This document shows, piece by piece, positions 1 to 6,232 of a stretch of 8,771 nt of DNA. Below the pieces are notes generated by a model. It made no database searches. It was not told the DNA's origin and worked only from the letters and a program-made list of their open reading frames with translations. Source of the stretch: Planctomycetota bacterium (lineage in GTDB: Bacteria; Planctomycetota; Planctomycetia; Pirellulales; UBA7805); the NCBI GenBank assembly GCA_030605285.1, contig JAUWIQ010000058.1, positions 1 to 8,771 on the forward strand, given 5' to 3'. Position numbers and translations under genes: made by a program. Within the stretch, counting starts at the first letter, position 1; each line of letters opens with the position of its first letter.

Positions 1-275
1 CCACTATTGCCACTGTCAGGTGTGAGCTTGACCCGAAAGGAGAGGTAAAAGTTTTTCACCTTTTCCGGGGACCAGAGCAACTCATTGCCCGGGATATCCG
101 CTTTTGACTCCCTGACAATTTCGCCGTCCTGAACCGACCAGTATTTACGATTGCCTTGCCAACCGTCAAGATTTTTTCCGTTAAAAAACCCGCCAACCAC
201 TTCGGCCCGACCGCTGCCTGCGGCGGAAGCAACCAGAACAACGCAACCCAGGAACCAAATTTTTTTTCGTTGCAT
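1..275 (-). CDS. Secreted DUF1080 / 3-keto-disaccharide hydrolase domain protein (3' part outside window)
   Basis: The gene reads leftwards from ATG at 275-273 and stays open to the window edge, giving 91 codons of N-terminal sequence. Residues 1-24 form a signal peptide: basic MQRKK, a hydrophobic stretch, then SGRA with probable cleavage after Ala24. The mature start contains FFNGKNLDGWQGN, YWSVQDGEI, and later FYLSFRVKL followed by DSGNSG. This order is the hallmark of the DUF1080 beta-sandwich, a concanavalin-like fold common in Planctomycetota and Verrucomicrobiota. Family members are secreted and are linked to 3-keto-glycoside hydrolysis or carbohydrate binding. A GGAG at 285-282 lies a suitable distance before the ATG. 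The cupin gene ends 46 bp upstream on the same strand, so the two may be co-transcribed. Full length and C-terminal domains cannot be seen. Family assignment is firm; the exact substrate is unknown. Confidence 0.88.
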   Translation of the reverse strand, partial: MQRKKIWFLGCVVLVASAAGSGRAEVVGGFFNGKNLDGWQGNRKYWSVQDGEIVRESKADIPGNELLWSPEKVKNFYLSFRVKLTPDSGNS

Positions 276-276
276 T

Positions 277-299
277 ACAAACTCCAGGGGTTGGTTTGT
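277..299 (-). promoter_or_regulatory. Hairpin overlapping the ribosome binding site of the DUF1080 gene
   Basis: ACAAAC at 277-282 is the exact reverse complement of GTTTGT at 294-299. In the minus-strand transcript these arms would pair just before the ATG of the DUF1080 gene. The GGAG Shine-Dalgarno sequence (285-282) sits at the edge of the 3' arm, so folding could limit ribosome access. The repeat is seen directly; a regulatory role is inference, and a 6-bp stem may be chance. Confidence 0.3.
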
Positions 300-321
300 C
301 GCATGTTCGCGAGTCCCCAAT

Positions 322-744
322 TCAATAACTCACCGGTTCCTTCAGGTCGCACCAGGGCATTTCCTCACAGACATCAATGAATGCCGGGCCCTCGAACTTC
401 GCGGGGGAGAGGATGGCAAGAAACTCGAGTGGGGTCTCGAACGGATTGTAGGTTCCATGCACAACATCAACCGGGATATGGGCAATCTCCCCGGGGGCAA
501 GAATCCGCTGCTCCCGCTCAACCCACTGCTCCGCCTGCCCGGAAAGGACATAAATAATCTCCTCCATTTCCGGATGGCGATGAAACTGATGCGATTTTCC
601 CGGGGGCATCGCCACCCGAACCAACAGCAATTTATCCGCTTCGACCAACCCCGGCCTGGCAAGCCAGGCATGGGGGCCCCAGGGCAATTCCTCGACCTCG
701 ACCTGATCGCGGGTGACGAAGCGAAGAAATTCAATTTTACTCAT
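322..744 (-). CDS. Small single-domain cupin protein
   Basis: This is a 140-residue cytoplasmic protein with no signal peptide. Both cupin motifs are present. Motif 1 runs from G49 through H55-x-H57 to E62 and G69 with exact canonical spacing. Motif 2 runs from G85 through P91 to H96 and N100; the usual glycine after the proline is Asp93. His55, His57, Glu62 and His96 should form the metal site of a small beta barrel. The family includes isomerases, dioxygenases and sugar- or ligand-binding proteins, and sequence alone does not say which. The start at 744 is chosen because GAGG (754-751) lies 6 nt upstream and the protein then begins MSKIEFLRF. An in-frame extension up to 1008 has no family resemblance and runs into the divergent gene. 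It precedes the DUF1080 gene on the same strand. Confidence 0.87.
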   Translation of the reverse strand: MSKIEFLRFVTRDQVEVEELPWGPHAWLARPGLVEADKLLLVRVAMPPGKSHQFHRHPEMEEIIYVLSGQAEQWVEREQRILAPGEIAHIPVDVVHGTYNPFETPLEFLAILSPAKFEGPAFIDVCEEMPWCDLKEPVSY

Positions 745-797
745 CGCGCGCCTCGCTGCGTTGATTCCCCGCGAAACAACAAATCGTGGTCTGGCCC

Positions 798-826
798 TTA
801 GCCTCGCATCTGCTGAGAAGTATAAT
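798..826 (+). promoter_or_regulatory. Candidate sigma-70 promoter for the PEP-hydrolase-family gene
   Basis: A perfect TATAAT lies at 821-826 in the 148-bp gap between the divergent cupin and PEP-hydrolase-family genes. A weak -35 match (TTAGCC, 798-803) is 17 bp upstream. Transcription would start near 833, leaving a leader of about 60 nt before the ATG at 893. On the other strand the same AT patch reads TATACT, so it might also serve the cupin gene, but no good -35 was found there. The -10 match is seen; use as a promoter is inferred. Confidence 0.45.
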
Positions 827-892
827 CGACGCAGCAACCATCCATAAGGGCAGCGACCTTCGCCTCCCCAAACCCTCAAGAGGATTTTACGC

Positions 893-1744
893 ATGACGCT
901 TCCGGCCGAATTCAAGCTTGCTCCGACGCGAAACGAAGTGCTTGCAGCACTACGCAGCCAAATGGACGCACAGAAACCGATCATCGGGGCAGGAGCGGGC
1001 ACCGGCATCTCGGGAAAGTTTGCCGAGGCGGGTGGGGTCGACCTGATCGTAATCTACAATTCCGGGCGGTACCGCATGGCAGGTCGCGGCTCCACGGCAG
1101 GACTGATGGCCTATGGGGATGCCAACGCGATCGTTGTCGATATGGCCCGCGAAGTGTTGCCCGTCGTGCGCGATACCCCGGTGCTGGCGGGCGTCAACGG
1201 CACCGATCCATTTCGCCTCATGCCCGTGTTCCTCGCTGAGCTTAAAGAGATGGGGTTTGCCGGCGTACAGAATTTTCCCACCGTGGGACTGATCGACGGC
1301 CACTTCCGGACCACGCTCGAGGAAACAGGGATGAGTTACCAATTGGAGGTGGAGATGATCGCCGCGGCCCACCAACTGGATTTACTCACCACACCCTATG
1401 TCTTCAACCCGACGGAAGCTGAGGCGATGACCCACGCGGGCGCGGATCTTATCGTAGCCCATATGGGCTGTACCACCAAAGGAAGTATTGGGGTCAGTAC
1501 CGCCAAGAGCCTGGAGCAATGTGCCGAGGAAATCCAGGCAATCCACGACGCCGCCAAAGGGGTTCGAGGCGATGTAATCGTCATCTGCCATGGAGGCACG
1601 ATCAGCGAACCGGACGATGCACAATACATCCTCGACCATACCCAGGGGGTGGCCGGGTTTTTCGGCGCCAGCAGCCTGGAGCGACTCCCCACCGAGCGGG
1701 CAATCACCCAGCAGGCCCAAGCCTTCAAGGCGATGTCGGTCTAG
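893..1744 (+). CDS. Phosphoenolpyruvate hydrolase family TIM-barrel protein (PF09370 type)
   Basis: This 283-residue protein matches the PEP-hydrolase-like TIM-barrel family throughout, including the usual length. Recognisable blocks in order are [16 protein letters not shown] (about 28-43), [100 protein letters not shown] and [14 protein letters not shown]. The family is related to the C-terminal half of the plant Tm-1 protein. It is named for similarity to PEP/pyruvate-type enzymes, and its physiological reaction is not settled. The UPF0261 (Tm-1 N-terminal-like) partner often expected beside it is not in this window. AAGAGGA at 878-884 is a good ribosome binding site 8 nt before the ATG. 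The protein has no signal or membrane segment. It is the first gene of the plus-strand block and lies 148 bp before the MoaD-like gene. Confidence 0.9.
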   Translation: MTLPAEFKLAPTRNEVLAALRSQMDAQKPIIGAGAGTGISGKFAEAGGVDLIVIYNSGRYRMAGRGSTAGLMAYGDANAIVVDMAREVLPVVRDTPVLAGVNGTDPFRLMPVFLAELKEMGFAGVQNFPTVGLIDGHFRTTLEETGMSYQLEVEMIAAAHQLDLLTTPYVFNPTEAEAMTHAGADLIVAHMGCTTKGSIGVSTAKSLEQCAEEIQAIHDAAKGVRGDVIVICHGGTISEPDDAQYILDHTQGVAGFFGASSLERLPTERAITQQAQAFKAMSV

Positions 1745-1785
1745 CGGACCCAGCCCGAACGCCCTGGCCGATTTGTTCCAAGCGG

Positions 1786-1798
1786 GGGAATTGTTCCC
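1786..1798 (+). other. Short perfect inverted repeat between PEP-hydrolase-family and MoaD-like genes
   Basis: GGGAA at 1786-1790 and TTCCC at 1794-1798 can form a 5-bp stem with a TTG loop, about 45 bp after the upstream stop codon. No T-run follows, so it is a poor match to an intrinsic terminator. The rest of the 148-bp gap (1745-1892) shows no recognisable promoter or gene. Confidence 0.2.
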
Positions 1799-1892
1799 AT
1801 TCTCGCCAACTCCGTTCCTTCCCGACGCACCGCGCACCTTGCAAGCCCACCATTCTTTGGACTACGATCGCAGCGAACCAGGAATCTCGTCG

Positions 1893-2170
1893 ATGAAAAT
1901 TCGCCTGCTTTACACAGCGCAGTTAAAAGCCGCCTTAGGGACTTCCGAGGAATGGATCGAGTTGCCTCGGGCAGCACCCTCAGCGATTGCCTTGAAGCGT
2001 TACTCGCGCGGCACGGAGAGGTGTTGCGGACGATGCTCTTCGATCAGGACCAAAACCGCTGGTCCTCGATTCTACCCTGCATTGGCAATGAACAGGTGCC
2101 GATCGATCACCCGGTACCGCTAAGTGAGGGCGACGAGATCACGCTGCTTTCTGCCATCAGTGGCGGTTAA
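1893..2170 (+). CDS. MoaD/ThiS-family sulfur carrier protein with an apparent single-base frameshift
   Basis: From ATG 1893 the reading frame gives MKIRLLYTAQLKAALGTSEE, a typical first beta hairpin of MoaD, and then loses homology near 1970. The frame one base back carries the rest: GSTLSDCLEALLARHGEVL, a central region, and the C-terminal end DEITLLSAISGG with stop at 2168-2170. Restoring one G in the GGG run at 1969-1971 joins the halves as ELPRGSTLSDC and yields a 92-residue protein of normal MoaD length. The terminal Gly-Gly is where an E1-like enzyme adenylates the carrier before it receives sulfur as a thiocarboxylate. AGGA (1880-1883) lies 9 nt before ATG 1893. The ATG at 1952 would give 72 residues lacking the first strands and has a Shine-Dalgarno only 1 nt away, so it is unlikely as the real start. 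The cause may be a homopolymer sequencing error or a true mutation. The E1-like gene begins 33 bp downstream. Confidence 0.78.
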
Positions 2171-2203
2171 TATCCCCGTTTTCTTTTTGTCTGGTGCCAA
2201 CAC

Positions 2204-2962
2204 ATGCCCGCACGAACAACGCTCAGCGAGGATGAAAAAGCGATCTACGAGTGGCAGTTGAGGGTTTCCGATTTTGGCATCGGGGGACAGGAGCGATTGA
2301 AGAAGTCTACGGTATTTATTTCGCGGGTCGGCGGACTCGGTAGTCTTGTCGCCTACGAACTGGCGGCTGCAGGCGTCGGCCGTATTATCCTTGCTCACGC
2401 CGGGGTCATCCGACCGGGCGATCTCAATCGCCAGCTCTTAATGACGCATGACGCCCTCGGCACTCCTCGGATAGAATCCGCAAAAAAACGCCTCCTGGAA
2501 CTCAATCCCCGCCTGGAAATCGAGGCGGTCGCTGAAAACGTCAACGCAGAGAATGTGTCCGGACTCGTCGCCGGGGCGGACCTGATCATTGATTGCGCGC
2601 CACGCTTCGAAGAACGTTTTCTGATGAACCACGCGGCGGTGGCACAAAAGAAGAATCTGGTGGAATGTGCCATGTACGATTTGGAATTCCAGCTCACCTC
2701 CATCGCACCTGGAAAAACTCCCTGTCTGCGGTGTCTCGTACCCCACGACCCGACCGCATGGAAAAGGGAATTTCCGGTCTTCGGCGCGGTCTCGGGAACA
2801 GTCGGTTGTCTGGCAGCGATCGAAGCGATCAAAATCCTGGGCGATTTTGGGCAGCCCCTTTATGGACAATTGATCCGAGGAGATCTTCGCAGCATGCAAT
2901 TCCAGAAGATTAACATCCATCGCAATCCCTCCTGCCCTGAATGTGGATTTCTTGCAGACTAA
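2204..2962 (+). CDS. ThiF/MoeB/HesA-family adenylyltransferase (E1-like), atypical ATP site
   Basis: This 252-residue protein aligns with E. coli MoeB over its whole length, from LSEDEK at the N-terminus to RNPSCPECG at the C-terminus. The Rossmann glycine loop is at 41-46 (RVGGLG), followed by AAAGVGRIIL. The arginine finger region is DLNRQ (R76). Two CxxC pairs, C174/C177 and C244/C247, form the expected structural zinc site. The conserved GAVSGTVGCLAAIEAIKIL segment is at about 194-212. The family activates the C-terminal glycine of a MoaD/ThiS carrier with ATP, and the carrier-like gene immediately upstream is the obvious partner. Several usual ATP/Mg residues differ: the first Gly of GxGG is Arg41, the acidic DxD at the end of strand 2 reads AHA (64-66), and the usual CTDN reads CAPR (131-134). 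This points to a divergent subfamily rather than a standard MoeB. The start lacks a strong Shine-Dalgarno. Confidence 0.85.
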   Translation: MPARTTLSEDEKAIYEWQLRVSDFGIGGQERLKKSTVFISRVGGLGSLVAYELAAAGVGRIILAHAGVIRPGDLNRQLLMTHDALGTPRIESAKKRLLELNPRLEIEAVAENVNAENVSGLVAGADLIIDCAPRFEERFLMNHAAVAQKKNLVECAMYDLEFQLTSIAPGKTPCLRCLVPHDPTAWKREFPVFGAVSGTVGCLAAIEAIKILGDFGQPLYGQLIRGDLRSMQFQKINIHRNPSCPECGFLAD

Positions 2963-2999
2963 GCAGCGCCCGGCCCCACCTTCCATCCCGTGATCAGTG

Positions 3000-3019
3000 G
3001 GCGCCCGCGCGCGCCGTTT
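3000..3019 (+). terminator. Weak candidate terminator after the E1-like gene
   Basis: GGCGC (3000-3004) and GCGCC (3011-3015) can form a GC-rich 5-bp stem with a 6-nt loop, followed by GTTT. It lies 38 bp after the stop of the E1-like gene and inside a stretch rich in short GC palindromes. The T-run is only three bases, so termination is uncertain. Confidence 0.25.
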
Positions 3020-3070
3020 CGTCACCCGATCGCCCGGGATCCCATCTCGACCTACTCTATTTCCTGAGTT

Positions 3071-3084
3071 AGGCTTATAAGTCT
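3071..3084. promoter_or_regulatory. AT-rich palindrome upstream of the transporter genes, possible operator or -10 region
   Basis: CTTATAAG at 3074-3081 is a perfect 8-base palindrome. It is extended by AG and CT at the outer ends with one mismatched pair (3071-3084). It stands out in an otherwise GC-rich gap, about 70 bp before the binding-protein start. It contains TATAAG, so it could be a -10 box, or a dimeric regulator such as a ModE-type protein could bind it. No convincing -35 was found and the match to known ModE sites is only general. Confidence 0.25.
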
Positions 3085-3128
3085 CTCCTCGCGGTTTGTT
3101 TTGCAATTCAAGTCTCTTGCAGGCTGCT

Positions 3129-3147
3129 GGAGACCAGGAGGATCTCC
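3129..3147 (+). promoter_or_regulatory. Hairpin presenting the Shine-Dalgarno of the binding-protein gene
   Basis: GGAGA (3129-3133) pairs with TCTCC (3143-3147), placing the strong AGGAGG (3136-3141) in the 9-nt loop. The spacing from AGGAGG to ATG 3153 is 11 nt, rather long, and folding would bring the ribosome site closer. This motif decides the start choice for the downstream gene. Any regulatory effect is inference. Confidence 0.35.
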
Positions 3148-3152
3148 GCATC

Positions 3153-4769
3153 ATGCGACAACGCCAACCGAATTGGGGTGCCGCCAACACCTCGCTCATC
3201 CTGGTGATTGGCTCCTTGGCGATTTTAGCCGTACTGATTACGCTCCTCTTGCGCATCGATTCCTCTCGCCCAGCTTCTGCCACTGCGGATGGCCGCTCCG
3301 GGCCCGCAACCTCGAGCGCCCCCTTGTTTGTCTATTGCGCGGCGGGGATGCGTTATCCCTTGGAGGAGATTGCCGCCGCCTACCACCAGGAATATGGTGT
3401 CCCTGTTCAGCTGCAGTACGGAGGGTCCAATACGCTCCTCGGGCAACTGGAAGTCAGTCGCACGGGCGATCTTTATCTGGCTGCGGATGCCAGTTATACG
3501 GAACTTGCCCACCGCAGGGGATTGGTGAAAGAACGACTGCCCTTGGCCCGAATGCGACCCGTGATCGTTGTTTCCCAGGACAACCCCAAGAATGTGCAGG
3601 GCCTCGCAGATCTGATCGACAGCGAGGTTCGCTATGCCCTCGGCGACCCGGACGCGACGGCGATTGGGAAAAATACGCGAAGTCTGCTCGCGGCTTCAGG
3701 CGGCTGGGAAAAACTAAAACAACAGGCCGCCGTTTTCAAACCGACTGTCAATGATGTGGCCAACGCAGTCAAGATTGGCAGTGTCGATGCGGGGATCGTC
3801 TGGGACGCCACCGCAAACCAATACCCTGAGTTAACGGCAATCCATGATTCGACATTGAATCAGGGTACGGCAACGATCGAAATCGCCGTCACCGACTTTG
3901 CCCGGGATCCTACGGCCGCGCTCCACTTTGCCCGCTATGTGGCCGCCGCCGACAAGGGCCTGACATCCTTTGCCACCAAGGGATTCGAGACGCTTGCCGG
4001 AGACAAATGGGCCGAACATCCCGAGATGATATTTTTTGTCGGAGCCGTAAACCGCCGGGCGATTGAACCGGCAATTCGAGAGTTTGAGCATCGCGAAGGA
4101 GTCACCGTCAATACGATTTACAATGGCTGTGGAATACTCACGGCACAGATGCGGAGTATGCGAGAAAACCAGCAGGATGGCTTTCCCGACACCTACATGG
4201 CCTGCGACGTCTATTATCTCGATACAGTCAATGAACTTTTTCAAGAGGGAATCAATATTTCTGAAACGGATATCGTTCTGGTGGTGCCGAAAGGAAATCC
4301 GAAGAATATTCGCACGCTTGGCGACTTGGCCCGCAGAGGAGTGCGGGTTGCCATGGGACAACCCCGGCAGTGTACGATCGGGGTCCTCTCGCGCCGACTC
4401 CTTGCCAGCGAAGGCCTTTACGAAACCCTCAAAAAGAATGGCAATGTAGTTACGGAGACTACCAGTTCTGCCCTCCTGGTACCTAACATTACCACGGGTG
4501 CGGCCGATGTCGTCCTCGCATACCGCAGCGACACGGAAGCAGAAAAAGACCGCCTCACGGTGATTGACATTGATTCTTCACTCGCCAAAGCAATCCAACC
4601 CTTCAGCATTGCAAAAACCAGCAACTTCAAATATCTAGGACGGCGTCTGTTTGCCACCATTGCTGCCTCACGAGAGGATTTCCTTGCTGCGGGATTTAAT
4701 TGGCGCCTCGGGGACTCTCCAGGACTGCCCAACAAAAAGAACCCCATCCACGAACTGCCCGGCAACTAG
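3153..4769 (+). CDS. Membrane-anchored tandem ModA-like substrate-binding protein (molybdate/tungstate-type)
   Basis: This 538-residue protein has a single N-terminal hydrophobic segment (about 13-33) after a basic tail. It has no lipobox or clear signal peptidase site, so it is probably anchored in the membrane and faces outwards. Two ModA-like domains follow. Domain 1 (about 57-291) has YGGSNTLLGQL, GDLYLAAD, NPKNVQGLADL and YALGDPDATAIGKN. Domain 2 (about 292-520) repeats the order as YNGCGILTAQM, DTYMACD, NPKNIRTLGDL and VAMGQPRQCTIG. The family binds tetrahedral oxyanions and hands them to ModB/ModC, but single-domain ModA is about 230 residues, so this is an internal duplication. Serines that coordinate molybdate in E. 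coli ModA are not all kept, so the ligand is uncertain. The start at 3153 is preferred over an in-frame TTG at 3096 because AGGAGG precedes it and the protein then opens directly on the anchor. The permease starts 18 bp downstream. Confidence 0.87.
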   Translation: MRQRQPNWGAANTSLILVIGSLAILAVLITLLLRIDSSRPASATADGRSGPATSSAPLFVYCAAGMRYPLEEIAAAYHQEYGVPVQLQYGGSNTLLGQLEVSRTGDLYLAADASYTELAHRRGLVKERLPLARMRPVIVVSQDNPKNVQGLADLIDSEVRYALGDPDATAIGKNTRSLLAASGGWEKLKQQAAVFKPTVNDVANAVKIGSVDAGIVWDATANQYPELTAIHDSTLNQGTATIEIAVTDFARDPTAALHFARYVAAADKGLTSFATKGFETLAGDKWAEHPEMIFFVGAVNRRAIEPAIREFEHREGVTVNTIYNGCGILTAQMRSMRENQQDGFPDTYMACDVYYLDTVNELFQEGINISETDIVLVVPKGNPKNIRTLGDLARRGVRVAMGQPRQCTIGVLSRRLLASEGLYETLKKNGNVVTETTSSALLVPNITTGAADVVLAYRSDTEAEKDRLTVIDIDSSLAKAIQPFSIAKTSNFKYLGRRLFATIAASREDFLAAGFNWRLGDSPGLPNKKNPIHELPGN

Positions 4770-4787
4770 AGCGGAGATTTTACCATT

Positions 4788-6212
4788 GTGGCTAACCCCG
4801 CTGCGAAAGATGCCCTTCAGGTCCGATCCATCCGCACGGATGGACTGTTTTACCTGACGCTCGCCGCAATCGGTGGCACCTATGTGGTGCTGATCCTGAT
4901 GCTGCTTGCAGCCGACGTGGCCTACCTTGTTACCAGTCGCAGTAGCGAGCAGGTCGTGATTGATTTTTCTGTGGACTCGCTGCGGAACCCACTCCGAAGC
5001 GGCGAACATCCCGGTGATCGCTTCCGCGACTATGGGCTCACAATCCTCGGCGGGACGGACACGAACCCTATCCAGATTTTAGACAGTAGCAGGCCGGGGG
5101 ATTTTGAATTCTTAGGTACGCCCCACGAAGATTTCGACGGCCCGGGTCGTGGCGTTGGCGGCGGTCGGGGAGCGAAGACCGTCAATGATCGACCTCTGGG
5201 CAACGTATTGTTACTCATGAACAAGGACACGCCTGCAGAGGGCACTCTCGAGTTCCATTGGCAACAGCCGGTCGAACTAGATCGATTCACGCTGCTCAAT
5301 GCAGGGCAGGGGGGGAAATATCGCTGCGTCGATTCCCAGGGAGGCCTGCGCAACGAGGGGCAGTGGTCACCGGCCGCTGCGGCCAGCGTCTCGCAGGTGC
5401 CGCTAGGCGTGGCTCATGTCGCCCGCCTGGAAATCGATTTGCCTGCGGGGGGAGCCGTGGCAGACCTCGCATTTTTCTGGGACGGGCGGTTGCACGAACC
5501 CTGGGAACGAAACCATCCTTTCCTGGCGGCGGTGGTACACAATCCGATTACCGCCGCACTCTCTAAGCCGGAAATCCAATATTCGATCTTCCTCAGCCTC
5601 GCTTCGTGTACGATCACCACGATCCTCTCGCTATGGGTTGCCGTCCCAATCGGCTACCTGCTCTCCCGCCATCGATTCTTCGGACGAAATTTTATCGATG
5701 CCGTTCTCGACATCCCGATCGTACTCCCGCCTCTGGTCGTTGGGCTGAGTTTGCTGATTTTGTTCCAATTTGCGCCCACCGCGCTGCGGGAGGTTGTCGT
5801 CTACAAAATTCCTGCGGTGATTCTCGCCCAGTTTGCGGTCGCCTGCGCGTTTGCCGTCCGCACGATGCGTGCCACCTTCGACCAAATCGATGCACGTCGT
5901 GAGCAGGTGGCCCTCACCCTTGGTTGTAGCCGGGCATCTGCGTTCATACATGTCGTACTTCCCGAGGCAAGGCGCGGAATGCTCACTGCGGGGACTCTTG
6001 CTTGGGCCCGTGCCCTGGGCGAATTCGGCCCCTTGCTGATCTTTGCGGGAGCAACACGAAATAAAACGGAAGTCCTCTCCACCACGGTGTTTTTAGAGCT
6101 AAGCGTCGGGGATCTCAGTGCAGCGGTCGCGGTCTCGATGATCATGGTGGTTGCTGCGGTCACGGTACTTATCTTGGCCCGGATGTGGGGAACCCGCACG
6201 CTTTCCATTTGA
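4788..6212 (+). CDS. ModB-type ABC permease with about 200-residue extracytoplasmic insert
   Basis: GTG start, 474 residues; GGAG at 4773-4776 precedes it. TM1 is about 20-47. The ModB core resumes at about 252 with TM2 (265-289), TM3 (310-328), TM4 (341-360), TM5 (398-420) and TM6 (443-468). The EAA loop that contacts the ATPase begins at Glu372 (EQVALTLGCSRASAF) and is followed by LPEARRG and ARALGEFGPL, all typical of molybdate/tungstate permeases. Ordinary ModB is about 225-250 residues. The extra length is a beta-rich, glycine-containing segment at about 49-250 in the first extracytoplasmic loop, where the binding protein docks. Its pieces ILDSSRPGDFEFLGTP, DGPGRGVGGGRGAK, PLGNVLLLMN, VELDRFTLLNAG and VARLEIDLPAGGAV resemble, from memory, a beta-sandwich found in secreted surface proteins. 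It sits between the binding protein (18 bp) and the ATPase (20 bp) and is surely in one operon with them. Confidence 0.87.
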   Translation: MANPAAKDALQVRSIRTDGLFYLTLAAIGGTYVVLILMLLAADVAYLVTSRSSEQVVIDFSVDSLRNPLRSGEHPGDRFRDYGLTILGGTDTNPIQILDSSRPGDFEFLGTPHEDFDGPGRGVGGGRGAKTVNDRPLGNVLLLMNKDTPAEGTLEFHWQQPVELDRFTLLNAGQGGKYRCVDSQGGLRNEGQWSPAAAASVSQVPLGVAHVARLEIDLPAGGAVADLAFFWDGRLHEPWERNHPFLAAVVHNPITAALSKPEIQYSIFLSLASCTITTILSLWVAVPIGYLLSRHRFFGRNFIDAVLDIPIVLPPLVVGLSLLILFQFAPTALREVVVYKIPAVILAQFAVACAFAVRTMRATFDQIDARREQVALTLGCSRASAFIHVVLPEARRGMLTAGTLAWARALGEFGPLLIFAGATRNKTEVLSTTVFLELSVGDLSAAVAVSMIMVVAAVTVLILARMWGTRTLSI

Positions 6213-6232
6213 GGCAACTTGGGAGAAATTCG

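Noticed and set aside
151..801. A 216-codon plus-strand open frame opposite the cupin and DUF1080 genes
   Set aside because: It resembles no family known to me and lies antisense to a cupin with both motifs intact; a high-GC shadow frame.
745..1008. In-frame N-terminal extension of the cupin
   Set aside because: The added 88 residues have no cupin character, run into the divergent gene, and a good ribosome site supports the start at 744.
2991..3043. Several short GC palindromes (TGATCA, GGGCGCCC, GGGATCCC)
   Set aside because: Such 6-8 bp palindromes are expected in GC-rich DNA, do not share a common unit, and were not counted as a repeat array.
3096..3152. Upstream TTG start for the binding protein
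   Set aside because: It adds 19 residues before the anchor, has no ribosome site, and would translate through the AGGAGG that serves ATG 3153.
2963..3152. Molybdenum-cofactor riboswitch considered for the transporter leader
   Set aside because: The gap is long enough, but I could not recognise the conserved helices by eye; only simple palindromes were supported.
2438..3283. A 281-codon minus-strand open frame opposite the E1-like gene and the leader of the binding-protein gene
   Set aside because: It is antisense to a clearly conserved protein and shows no recognisable domain.
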